Shown one piece after another: positions 34,006 to 44,865 of a stretch of DNA of 64,000 nucleotides (position 1 is the stretch's first letter; the number at the start of each line of letters is the position of its first letter). The notes below the pieces were generated by a model, which was given only the letters and a program-made list of their open reading frames with translations, had not been told where the DNA came from and did not search any database. Location: NCBI RefSeq assembly GCF_001522545.3, contig NC_031770.1, positions 22,176,153-22,240,152 on the forward strand. Direction: 5' to 3'. Origin of the DNA: Parus major. Lineage: Eukaryota > Chordata > Aves > Passeriformes > Paridae. A program made the position numbers and the translations under genes.

Positions 34006-37000
34006 TCCCAACAAAATAAAATCTTTTACCATTTCCTACATCAGGATAAAAGAGTAATCCATGCCTACAAATATTTGTTTTGAAATGAAAGCTAAGATTT
34101 TCTTTTTCAATTAAAAAAATTCAGATCTAAATGAAATCAACATCCAAGGCAAACACACCTCCCTGGACCGTATCTGACAGGTCAGGAAAACTAACTGCTT
34201 TTTGACTGGTTTTAACCCATATTATGATAGAAAATTTTTTGGAGACTCAATACCTCCCTGATACAAGAAAACCACTTCCTATCCTGCTCTGGTTTCCAAG
34301 AAAGCATTTGCTGGATTAGGAGAAGTCCAGCACAGGACACTGGCCAATAATTTCCATTTGAAGTGAAAGAGTGCCTGCTGCCTCTCAGGAGGAAGGGAAT
34401 TCCAGGCTGTTACCTCTAACTGCTCCTTTGCTGCTTCCATCCAGGCCAAAGCATCTGCCATTGCTCTGAAGGTGCCTCCAAGAAGCCGAGCAGTTGGTGC
34501 CCGCCAAAGCAGAGAGAATGAAGTGTTGCAACTTGTCCTATCTGACTGATCATGCAGCTCTTTCACTGCTGTTCCTTACTGACTTCTCCTGACTTCCTGA
34601 CCTCCCCAGCAGAGAAACTTTTGCAGAGCTCACTTCCATCATGTAGATAAATAAACATGACAAGCTTTTAGAAGCAACCTGTTAGCACTGTCCTTGCATT
34701 AGCAGACTGTCATGAAGAAATGTCCTCAAGCTTTTAAAGATGAACTAAAAAGTGCCTCTTCAAAGAACTAAAGAGTTCAAATGCAAAAATTTCATTGCTG
34801 CTTAGTGATGCTCACAACGTTGCACATTAAGTAAGCATGAACTGAGAAAGGCCTTCAATATGCAGCTGTGCCCTTTCTACTCCATGCCCCAGCAGAAGCT
34901 TGGGAGTGAGTATTGCTCATAAAGGACTGAAAATCCTTCAAGTTCTTTTACATGTCTCTAGCAACAAAAATAAATTTTACAGTGGGCATAGAGAGTTGTA
35001 GCTTTACCAGGTCTTTTGTATTTACACACTTTAGACTCTAGGACTGTATTTTCAGTGGGGACAACACTTAGAACTTGCTCCCACAAGCTGCAGTGAAGTG
35101 ACAAAAAAAGAGGGACAAGGCAATGCCTTGACTCCCAGCTTTATTTCAGTTCCAGAAGGTGAGGCAGCCCCACTGCACAGACTGCCTGTATGAGCAATCA
35201 CCTATGTGCACACAGAAGCAAACTCTGATGAGGGTGGGTTCATCAGCTCATTAGGGAATCACTGATGCAGTTCCATTGTTAAAGTACAGGCCCAGTGCTG
35301 CCATCCACAAGCGAGAAACGCGTGCGCGATCAATGCGCTCATCGCCCCGAGCTTTTCTCATTCCTGTCTTGAAGACGCTCTTTGATCACCTTAACAGAAG
35401 AGCTGACCTTAAGAGAAAACAAGAACAGAAACTCCTAAGAAAGACAGCCACAGGCACAGAGAAGCTTCCTGTGCAGCAGTGTTACTCATAGCCAGCTGCT
35501 TATGATGAGCATCCGCACTCTCATCAGCTTGTAAGTCAGCAGCACCTGCTCCCCATCATCTTCCTGGAGGACACATACACAGCAGCACCATGCTCAGCAG
35601 CCCTCCCCAGCACCCAGCTGTTTGTGGCAGGACCTAGCCCACAAGATATGCATTGCATGTCAGCCTCCTGTCCTCTGAACACAAGCCTGCCTTGTACTAC
35701 TGCCTACACTGTGCATTTGGCATGTGTGCAGGAGACACAGCCTCCCTGGAGCGTCATGTCTGAACAGAAACAGAATTGAGCAGAATTTGTGAAGGAAACT
35801 TTGAGAATATTTTAGAAGATTTTTGTTTTTAAGGATTTAGCAGGCAATACTTTTATCTCTGTGTAGTCCTGAATCATTGTTTAAGTGAATGTCAATGGAG
35901 ATGCATCCACAGAAACCACATATGACTGCTAGTTAGCCCAAATTTCTCTTTGTGATTTTAAGACCACACTATTGTACCTGGTCTTTATCTGAAGAAAATG
36001 AGAATACCTTAAGAACCCCAGGTAGGATTTTCACACAGTAATCATTAATGTGCATATCACAGTTCTTATGGAGTGTACTATTCCATTCACCAGTGGCTGC
36101 AATTCCTACAGATGTGAAAAGCCTTAATAGATAAGACATTTCCTGTACTTTCTACCTCCAGTGATTAACCATCCACCCAGCAAAGTTACAATAAACCTAA
36201 TGTCCTGTTGCTTATTAATTATCAGCTCAACAAGCCATTTAGGCAGGAAAGAAATGCACAGCAAGCTGTTTCCTGCCATCCTGCATATTTGCTGTAACAA
36301 ATGGCACATTGAACAATCCAGGCAGGATTTCTGAATGAGCATTGTTTGAAACATACCCCTGCATCTAATTTAGGCATATTTATTCTGGCACTTTCACCAT
36401 AGGAAGTAGGATTGTCTAAGGAGGTCATTTTAGGTGATTGAAATAAACCCTCCCACACCTATACAGCCTTCCCCAAAGTAACTCCCTCTCTCTGGGAGCT
36501 GAGCCCCCAGTATCAAAGAAAAGTAACTTTGCCTTTTAATGGAAACTGACTCCAGTGGATGTTGCTGTACTTCATACTGGAAATACTGATCTTGCAATTT
36601 TTTAAACCAATTTAGTATTTGCCTATCTACTTTGGAGACCATTGTTTTAGGTAACATCACTGAAAATTGTGAAAATTTCTCTCATTTCCATTACCCAACC
36701 TTGTCAAACTAAGCACAGTACCACAAACTAGGTATCTATCCATCTGACTTGTGAACAGAAACAGATACTTGTGTATCTTCACCTAGACTACACCTGATCA
36801 ACTTTTAAATTGTTCTCAAATACCTACTGCTCTCTTAGTTTTGTTTCAAAGTTGCCCTGCAGAATTTGAGTACTGCAAAGAGGAAAACCAGAACATGCAA
36901 TCTGTATCTTCTTTCTAGCTCCGCAGCAGTCGTAACCAAGGAGCAGAAACCTTCCAATAACTTGTTATCTCCTCTGTGAAATTAAAGAAAATAGTTTTCC

Positions 37001-37068
37001 ATTTCACTTTAAATTGTAATTATTTCTGCACCAGCTAGAAGTTTTGTGTCCTTGATGTAGAACTGGTG
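34006..37068. other. Non-coding sequence with a CpG micro-cluster
   Basis: No gene is recognised. A 95-codon minus frame (34566-34279) contains a short acceptor/donor-bounded stretch around 34408-34470 (TTCAG on one side and GTAACA on the other) that is exon-like but unassigned. The CpG cluster is listed separately. A 71-codon Arg/Lys-rich plus frame (35276-35491) crosses that cluster and is also unassigned. No transposon seen. Confidence 0.5.
35312..35377. promoter_or_regulatory. CpG micro-cluster of unknown function
   Basis: Nine CpGs fall within about 66 bases, including ACGCGTGCGCG (35318-35328) and ATGCGCTCATCGCCCCGAG after it, in sequence that is otherwise almost free of CpG. Methylated vertebrate DNA loses CpG quickly, so such a cluster implies an unmethylated or constrained element, or recently arrived DNA. 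TGCGC half-sites of NRF1 type are present, but the full NRF1 palindrome is not. It is far too short for a classical CpG island. Promoter activity is inference only. Confidence 0.3.
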
Positions 37069-37170
37069 GGGCTTTGGTCTAGTGGAAAGTGTCCCTACCC
37101 ATGGCAGAGGGGTTGGAACTAAATGGTCTTTAATGCCACTTCCAACCCAAACCATTCTATGATTCTATGA
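37069..37170 (+). mobile_element. CR1 LINE, very short 3' end
   Basis: About 100 bases of the CR1 3' UTR, from GGCTTTGGTCTAGTGG to an intact terminal pair ATTCTATGATTCTATGA (37154-37170). The sequence is close to what I know of the avian CR1 3' consensus, so this is a younger copy than the one at 29637. It carries no coding sequence because of strong 5' truncation. Confidence 0.95.
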
Positions 37171-38354
37171 AATGGAAGATATAAACATGACACTACACTA
37201 AGTCCCATATACAGTGTGGTCCATACAGATTGCTCTTCCTGGAAGACTTCCAAATTTACCATCACTCCCATTCACTTTTGACAGCTGTAATCTGATTTTT
37301 GGAGTCTCTTTCTCTAAGGGAAAGAACGGCAATGATCACAAAACACTGGTAATGTGAACCATGAAGAATGGACCTCATTCTCATTTGTATGAAATCGCAT
37401 TTCAATTTGCCCCATTTGCAGTCTGTAGATCAGCCCTGAAATTTCCTTTTCTATCCAAAAAGGCTGAGTGTGTGGTATCAGGCATGCAACAGCTCCCTCG
37501 CTGCTCCAGCAAGGACTTCCTAACTTCCCATTTCTAGGGATTAGAGAATTTATATTCTCCAGCACAGACAATTCCTTGGATACCAGTAGGAACTGGAGAA
37601 AACTAAAATCAGGCCTATTCTTCTCCTCTACTTCATTAAGTACAGTGGGAATTAAATACTGAAAACCACACACTGAAGACAACACAACAAGGTTTTCCTA
37701 CTTTGACAGATGTAGTCTTTGCTTGATGAGCTCTCTACTGAGCATGAGATCTAGCTAAGTAGATCAGAATTGACTTTTAATTAAACTCAACAGCTTTTCT
37801 TGATTCATGTAGGACTTCACTCCAAGAATAGACATCTGGCACAAGCTTTGGATGCTAGAATGTCATGTTTACTTATTTCTTTCCTTTGAATTCACATAGA
37901 TATACACATATGGATGTGGCATGACAATTTTGTTACAACCCCATTTATTTATTTAGTACATTTGCTTTCCATCATTCTTCATTGCTGCTTAAAGTACTTC
38001 ATCTCAAGGAGAACCTTATTAGAACCCAACAATATAACATATGGTCACATTTGCAGCACTGAACACAGGCCACATTGACAAAAGAGCAAAGCCATCACAA
38101 GATATAAAAAGCACAGGTTCAGAAGGTGAGTTTTGTTATGCATGTTTGAGAATCTGTGTGGGAATTTTTTTATATACAGCCTTTACAGAGTATTTTCTTT
38201 GGAATGATTGTGGCTTGTCCCATAACAGTAAAAGGCATTTTCTTAGATGCAACCAAAGTCGAAGGATAAATAGAGATTAGTTTACACTTCACATGTGACA
38301 ATAAGAGCTCCTGATGTTCTGTATGAGAATATTTTCTACCAGTTTTCTATACAG
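37171..38354. other. Non-coding unique sequence
   Basis: Unique AT-rich sequence between two CR1 pieces. A 123-codon minus frame (37685-37314) overlaps a 64-codon plus frame and is unassigned. No RNA or mobile element recognised. Confidence 0.6.
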
Positions 38355-38855
38355 TTAAGGGGCCACAAGACAGGGACTGGGGGAGCAAAGTCCTTCCCAT
38401 TGTAAGAGGAGATTAGGTTTGTCCTCACTAGAAGAACCCGAGTATACATAATTTTATGGAACCTGATGAGATGTATCCTAGAGTCCTAGGGAACTGGCTG
38501 CAGTTGCCAAGCCACACTCCATGGTATCTGAGAAGTCACAGCAATCAGGCAAAGTCCCTGGTGAGTGGAAAAAGGGGAACACCATATCTAGATTTAAAAT
38601 GGGAAGAAAGGAGAACCTGGGAACCTGGGAACTAGTGACCTGTCAGCCTGACCTCTTGTGTCTGGGAAGATCCTGGAACAGAACCTCTGAGAAGCTCTGC
38701 TAAGGCACAAGCAGGACAGGGAGTAATTTGAGACAGCCAGCAGCTTTACCAAGGGAAGTCCTGTCTGACCAGCCTAGTGGCCTTTTGTGGTGGACTGACT
38801 ATGGCAGTGGTCAAGGGAAGACTTATAAATGTCATTTATCTGGACATCATGAAAT
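38355..38855 (+). pseudogene. CR1 ORF2 internal fragment (reverse-transcriptase region)
   Basis: CR1 ORF2 encodes an endonuclease plus reverse transcriptase that copies CR1 RNA at the insertion site. This piece covers the region just before and into the fingers/palm of the RT. Recognisable in turn are GPDEM-type sequence (MEPDEMYPRV), SGKVPGEWKKGN, PVSLTS, then SCLTSLVAF and VIYLDI, the last matching the RT motif A with its catalytic Asp. Several frameshifts and stops break the frame, so it is inactive. It is unusual in lacking the CR1 3' end: homology stops at 38855, directly before an A-rich run, so the element was cut by deletion or rearrangement. Confidence 0.88.
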
Positions 38856-41345
38856 GAACAGATAAAAAAAAATAATAAAAACATTTTTAGAAAAACAAAA
38901 TTTGCAGCTCATAATAGTCCTATAAAAAAGGTCCAAAACCAAATCCAAAACAGAGAAACATTTCTCTCAAAATAGCACTAAAAATTAAAAAAAAAAAACG
39001 AAAAAACATACTTAGGAAAGTGAGAACTCAACACTAGCACATAGAAAGGAATATATTTTCCCTATGGCCTCTGTAAGCCCATTTAAGTGCTCATAATATG
39101 ATTATATCCACTTTCAACTTTCTATTTGCCTTCTTGAGTTGTTTTGTCTAAAACACAGAGACAAAAAGAAACTGTAATGTTCAACTTCTAGCTGAAGTTA
39201 CAGAAATCAAAATTCCTCTCTTGGGTAACTAGATTTTTAAAAAGCCCCAGGTTCTAGAGTTGCATAAAAAACTCAGCTTTTCACTGAAACTAGAGTTTGC
39301 ATTCAGCCATCATATTTGTTGAAAGCTACCTTTCAAAGCTGTTGAACAACTGGACTGAAGCCAACGGCCAAGGAATCAAAATTATGATAGAAAATGCAAA
39401 AGAAACAAAGTTTTAAAATTATTTTCAAGACATTAACACACCTTGTGCAGTCAGACTTCCGGTATTTTGATATTTACATTTGGCAATACTGAGGAGGAGA
39501 ACCAAGTGAAACCAGTTTGCAGTTCATTGTAACATGAGATATCTTAATTGGTGATCAAATTAGTTCTTTCGTGACATTTTTCCCTTTAACATTTATTATT
39601 ATAATTTAACATTTAGTGCTTGCTCAAATAAGGAGGGAAGATAGACAGGGACTGCATTTGAAATAATTCCTGAAATTTTAGCCTTTATTTTGAATCACCA
39701 CTCTGAAAATACAATGGAGCTACCTTGGCAAGTAAAAACAACAGAAAAATGAGAGACTGCTCTTCAAGAAAAACAGAATAGTAGGAAAAACACTTAAAAA
39801 CAACAACAGAGGAAGGGGAATTGTGTAATTCTGTTTTAAATCACATCAGGTTTCCAAGTGAATTTATAATTAACTAAAGTTTACTCAAACTTGACTAGTA
39901 CTGGAATTAATAAACTATAATGTTCCCTACTGCCCTTTAATAAAACAGCATGGCAACAAGAAGTAATGGAGTTAATGATAGACATATGAAAATAGTACTA
40001 GACCAGCTGATAACGCCTCTGTACATCATGACACAGCTATTTTTTTCCCAAAGCCTGATTTTGCTCAAATAGAGAGCTGTGCTGAATGTTACTGGAAAGC
40101 CATTGTCGAATACTATAAAAAAAGATACAAAGTCTGGCTCACCAGTACAATTCACACACAAAAATCAGATGCTGGGGGAGTGAGAGTTTCAGCAGGGTCA
40201 GCTGCTACACCTGAGCTGGCAGAGAAGGGCTAGGCCAGCACTCACTGCTTCCTAAGCTCCAGTTCGGCTAAGTGGCATGGCCTCCTGCCCGTCGCTGCCT
40301 GCCAAATGTGTGTCACTGCTAATTATAAATAGTTCAAACACAGCAGAGTAAAGAGAAGCAGGGAGCCCATCATTACACAGAAATACTACAAAGCACGGCC
40401 TTATTTTACCTACATGAAAGACAGATTTCTGCCACTCGATAGCAGCGTGAGCAGAATCCCACTAATTTCCATGTACAAAATCCAGTGACTCTCAGCAACA
40501 AAAGTCCTGTGGCTCCTGCTCTTTCTCTCAGAATAGATTTATTAGTTAGGTACTACAGTGAGGTCCTATTTTCCTTGCTTTTTATCAGCTCTATAAATTG
40601 GATTCAATATCCTGAATATAGTGTGGCCTTGTTCTATTTTACCCAATAACTTGCTGAATTCTCTAATAAATGAGTAACCCTTTGAACTCTCCTTATCTGT
40701 AGCTTCTGCAATTTGAGACTCATTTGAGGAATGAAGATGCCCAGTCCCTTGTCTAGGAGGACACTCAATGTGCTGCATACACACTGTCAATACTTTTTTT
40801 AGTTATTTTTCTACAAAGAAGGAACAATTTCTAAAAGGCTCATCTCCTCTATCAGGCACAGGACCATGGAACAACCGTTATGACCTTGAACTTGTATCTC
40901 ATTGGCAAGACACAATTGAGACAGGGACAAAGGGCTTCTCGAAGAAATGTCTCTAGGGTGATGGCATGCACTGCAGTCCTGCAATACAGTGAGCTTCCAT
41001 TCTACTGATTCTTAGCACAGAAATGCAGCATTCCCACCAGTTACTTACAACAATATAGACAAAAGAGTATTGAGATACTTGGTGTCACTGCTTTCCCTCA
41101 GCTCCTTCCTTTGTAGGACAGAAGGGTCACTTGCTTGCCCTGCAGCTTCCTCTCTACCACCATTTCTCTGCTGAGGATCCTTGTCCTCAGCACTTGACTT
41201 GATACGAACATTAGAAGCTGTCACTGCCTGTCATAACAGACCTGTGTTTAGCTCCTCCCTGTCTCACAACTTCTCATGCTGCTTCAGCCCTTACAGCAAT
41301 GTCTGCACAAGCCCAAGATGCAAACCCAAGGTATACTGGGTGTAC
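38856..41345. other. Non-coding unique sequence
   Basis: A-rich at its left edge (38861-39010, with an A12 run at 38987-38998). A GC-richer stretch at 40200-40310 is followed by TTATAAATAG (40323-40332), which fits the MEF2 consensus on the minus strand; nothing else supports an enhancer call. No gene recognised. Confidence 0.55.
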
Positions 41346-41350
41346 AAGTG
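41346..41350 (+). repeat. Target-site duplication, left copy (AAGTG)
   Basis: AAGTG directly precedes the LTR 5' TG and recurs directly after its 3' CA. A 5-bp duplication is the usual size for class III (ERVL) integrases. Confidence 0.85.
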
Positions 41351-42390
41351 TGTACTGGGCTTGCATGGCCATGTTTTGGTAGCAGTGGACTACAGGGCTG
41401 TCTTCTGTGAGAAGCTTCCCCTGTGTCTAGTGGAGTCAATGCCAGCCAGCTCCAAGACAGTGGCTGCACCTCCAGGATCACACGGTTAAGAAGGGGAAAA
41501 AAATCTGTATTATTGCAGCTGACAAAGAGGAGTGAGAATAAGGGAGAACAATAGCTCTGCAGACCCCAAGGTCAGTGCAGGAGGGGCAGGAGGTGCTCCA
41601 AACACTGGAGCAGTTTCTCTTGCAGGCCATGGTGAAGACCCTTGCAGCCCAGAGAAGTCCATGGGGGAACAGAGATCCACCTCCAGTCCATGGCAGATCC
41701 CATGTCAGAGCAAGTGGATGCCCAAAGGAAGCTGTGACCCCATGGGAAGACCATGCTGGAACAGGCTTCTGAAAGGATCCATGGCATGATAGAGAGAGGA
41801 GCCCACGCTGGAGCAGGTTTGCAAGTGACTTGTGACACCAAGGGGACACCACAGGGAACCCACAGGATCCACAGGCTGGAGCAGCCTGTTCCTGAAAGAC
41901 TGCAGCCCTTGTGAGAGACCCAGGCTGGAGCAGTTCACAAAGAACAGTAGCCCATGGAAGGACTGACATAAGTTCATGAAGGACTGTCTCCCGTGGGGGG
42001 ACCCCTCGCTGGAACAGAGGGAGGATGTGAGGAGTCCTCCCCTTGAAGAGGAAGGAGTGCAAAGACAACATGTGAGGAACTGACCACAACCCCCATTCCC
42101 TATTCCTCTGCACTGCTGGATGGAAGGAGGTAGAAAAATCAAGAGTGAAGAACAGACAGATGGGGAGAAGGTGTTTTTAAGATTTATCTCTCATTACCTT
42201 ACTCTGATTTTTTGGTAGTAAATTGAATTAATTTTTCCCCTAGTCAAATCGGTTTTGCCCATGACAGTAATTGCTGAGTGACCTCTCCCAATCCTTATCT
42301 TCACTCATGAACCTTTTGTTACATTTTCTTCCATGTCAACTGAGGAGGGGAAGGAACAGAGTGGCTCTGGTGGACACCAAGGTCGATTCA
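41351..42390 (+). mobile_element. Solo LTR, avian endogenous retrovirus (ERVL-type)
   Basis: A 1040-bp element beginning TG and ending CA, flanked by AAGTG duplications. The sequence is of a type I know from neoavian genomes: TTTTGGTAGC, then AAGCTTCCCCTGTGTC, AATGCCAGCC, GGTTAAGAAGGGGAAAAAAA, CTCTGCAGAC and, near the 3' end, CTCATTACCTTACTCTGATT and GACAGTAATTGCTGAGTGA. Where related copies carry a poly(A) signal (AATAAA), this copy reads AGTAAA at 42217-42222, probably a mutation. No gag, pol or env sequence flanks it, so it is a solo LTR left by LTR-LTR recombination. The central part carries a degenerate repeat. A 211-codon open frame on its minus strand is an artefact. Confidence 0.88.
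41605..42017 (+). repeat. Degenerate GCTGGAGCAG repeat inside the LTR
   Basis: The word CTGGAGCAG or CTGGAACAG recurs six times: near 41605, 41755, 41807, 41875, 41924 and 42008. It is often followed by TTTCTGAAGGA-like or CCATGG-containing sequence, with spacings of roughly 50-150 bases. This looks like an old minisatellite-type expansion within the U3/R part of the LTR. It could supply repeated factor-binding sites, but that is inference. Confidence 0.7.
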
Positions 42391-42395
42391 AAGTG
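42391..42395 (+). repeat. Target-site duplication, right copy (AAGTG)
   Basis: Exact repeat of the 5 bases preceding the LTR, confirming the element's boundaries and its integrase-mediated insertion. Confidence 0.85.
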
Positions 42396-44594
42396 TACAG
42401 CTTTTTTCCTTCCCTATGACCCTTTCTGTGCAATAAGCCCCAGAAACACACACCAATGCTTATCAACACCTATCAATGAAATGGGCCATTTCATTAGCAG
42501 CAGGAGTCTGCAGGCAGCCTCTCACTGAGTTGGCTGGATGCCACCATGAGCTGCTCTTAAATTCATCCCCTGTAACTTGATGCATCATTGGCAGACAGCA
42601 GAGGAAAAAGACAGGTAGATTGTGTTCACTCCATCATTGATTTTACTGTAAAAAGAAAGGCAACTTGGGAAATAAAACATTTCTTCAATTTCTCCTTTTA
42701 ATATGTGAAACTCAAGTCAAAAGCTAGAAGGTTTTCTAGCATACAAAGTCATATAACTCACAAAGAGAATGACAAGCACTGTTGTCAACAGGATTCCAGC
42801 AACTTTCAATATCACTGTGTTGGCTCTGGACCTGACACTGACTCAGCCCACACCATGGCTGTAACACCAGCCAGAAAACCATGAGCTGAGCACATTGTGC
42901 CTCTCTGCTCCCATATTTCTAAGCACCAGGTTCAGGAGTCAAAGCCATAACTCACTTAAGGTCTACTGCTGATCAGTCATGTAGGTAACTGCCCCAATCA
43001 AAAAGTATCAGATAATGAAAAAATGGGGGGGAACGACGACAACACAGGGGAAGCAGTGATTTACAGAACTAAGTTAATGTACAAAAATGCAGCTGGCCAA
43101 GGAAACTTCCAAGAGGCTGCCATTGACCAGAATCAATCAGTGGCAGACAGAGGACTGAAGAAACCTCTTTTTATATCACACTAATCGAAGGTGACAAGGA
43201 AAAGAAATAAAGAAATCTGCCTTGAAAAGGACCCCTGGAACAGGTCACCCTTGACAGGCACAAGAGAAAGCCTACAGAGGCATCAGCACACCACTTCCCT
43301 GAGTGGCAAGGGCATGCTCAGGAAAGGCCAACAACACAAATTTCACAGCTTGTTCCAAAGACCCCTAAGTCTCTGCAGACCTCCAGGACCCAGTTATGAG
43401 CTTATTCCTGTTTCAGTGCTACCCTGGAGCTGGGAAGCCTAGGGTCTGTGTGAACATTACTGTTGGCAAAAAGCCATTCCAATGACCTCCTAGGGACTTT
43501 TCTGCAGAAGCAAAATCACATCCTTCCATGCTTGGAAATGGAATAAAGAAGAGACTACACAATTGCATAACAATAGCTAAGGGTAGAAATGAAGTGGGAT
43601 TGTGCATGACTAATGCTGAGGATGGCAGAGAAGATATCAGGAAAAGGTAACAAAAAGGAGATAAGGAAGGGAAGGGAGGAAAGACCTGCAGGATAAGGCA
43701 GGTAAGGATATAGCTGGGGACAGGGTATAAGAAAATGGTATGTACAAAGGAAAATGAGAATGAAAACAGAAAATGAGACAAAGATGAAATTAAAAGTCTA
43801 AAAAGCAGATATTTGGGCCAGAATAAAGAAGAAAATTGAACTGTGTCAACATCCATACACTGCATGCACCTTAGAGGTACAAGTAAGAGTTTCAGCTTAG
43901 ATGCCTTTGCACATAATTTGTACTGTTTTGTTGCATTTGTTAAGACAAAGCTAATCCTCTCCATATTGTTTCCATTTGAAATTAGAAGCAACTTTAAAAA
44001 ATGTTGAACAATGCACTAGAAGAGAGATAAGCCTTTTATCTGCCATACTCAGCTGCAAGCCTCACCACACAACCACATTTCATTGTTCCAGCAGTTCAAG
44101 CAAATCTAAAAGCTAAAATCAAATCTCAGAAACCAAAAATCTATCACAGCACCAGAGACCATGAAAACATATGAGTATAAGAAGTTGGAGCTTTTCCAGT
44201 CTTCTCCAGACTCTTGCACAGAATGGTTCTGCAACAACAGTTTTTCACCTGTGATTCATTTTAAACAATAGATCTGAGTCTGTAAGAGTTACTTATCTAG
44301 TTCATGCTGGATGTTCCTGACAAAATGCATAAGGGAGAGTTTAAAAAAACAAAACAAGTCCCTTCAAAAATAAAAATATATGCTTTGGAAGTGAATCCTC
44401 TGCCTACCTCTGCTTACAGCATCACAGAGCAACACAATCTGCCTGCAGTGGATTTCTCTGCTGAAACTAAAATCTTACAATGCTAACCAACAAATCCAGT
44501 CTGAAGGGACTTCTTCATGAAGCACACCATGCAAGGACTTCTGAGGGTAGTCTAGGACTATAGACTACAATTCAGGTCAGAAGGGTATCTCATC
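42396..44594. other. Non-coding sequence with a purine-rich tract
   Basis: No gene recognised. From about 43560 to 43830 the plus strand is dominated by A and G (GAAAAGG, GGAAGGGAAGGGAGG words). Its complement therefore has few stops and yields a 190-codon Phe/Ser/Leu-rich minus frame, which is compositional rather than coding. The mirror-like purine run could adopt triplex DNA, but no function is evident. Confidence 0.6.
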
Positions 44595-44865
44595 TTCTCC
44601 TGGCACCATCACCACCAGTTTAGGCTGCTCAGAGCTTTGTCAGCAGAGCTCCACAACCTCTCTGATAAATCTGTCCTGAAACTTTTTTCCATGAAATTTA
44701 ATTGCATATTCCCTTTTTGCAACTTGTGACTTCTGCTTTTTGCCCTGTTATTATGCAACCCTAAGATAACTCTCTTCCTGTCTTATCCAAACCTTCCCCT
44801 TAGATAACTGAAAGAGCAGAAAGATCCCCTTCAGCCTTCCCTCCTCCAGCCTGAAATTTTGTGCA
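44595..44865 (-). mobile_element. Old CR1 LINE 3' region, strongly diverged
   Basis: Read on the minus strand, this follows the order of an avian CR1 tail. On the plus strand the landmarks are CTCCACAACCTCTCTGATAA (44649), TTTTTGCAACTTGTGACTTC (44714), GCCCTGTTA, then AGATCCCCTTCAGCCTTCCC (44821) and CCTCCAGCCTGAA. Substitutions and small indels are many and the terminal octamers are not seen, so this is one of the older CR1 copies and the limits are approximate; similarity may start near 44495. Confidence 0.65.

Noticed and set aside
41478..42113. 211-codon minus-strand open frame
   Set aside because: It lies wholly inside and antisense to the LTR at 41351-42390; the openness comes from the repeat-rich LTR sequence, with further overlapping frames on both strands.
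43419..43991. 190-codon minus-strand open frame
   Set aside because: It is the complement of a purine-rich tract. The translation is dominated by Phe, Ser, Leu and Pro and shows no domain; stop codons are depleted by composition.
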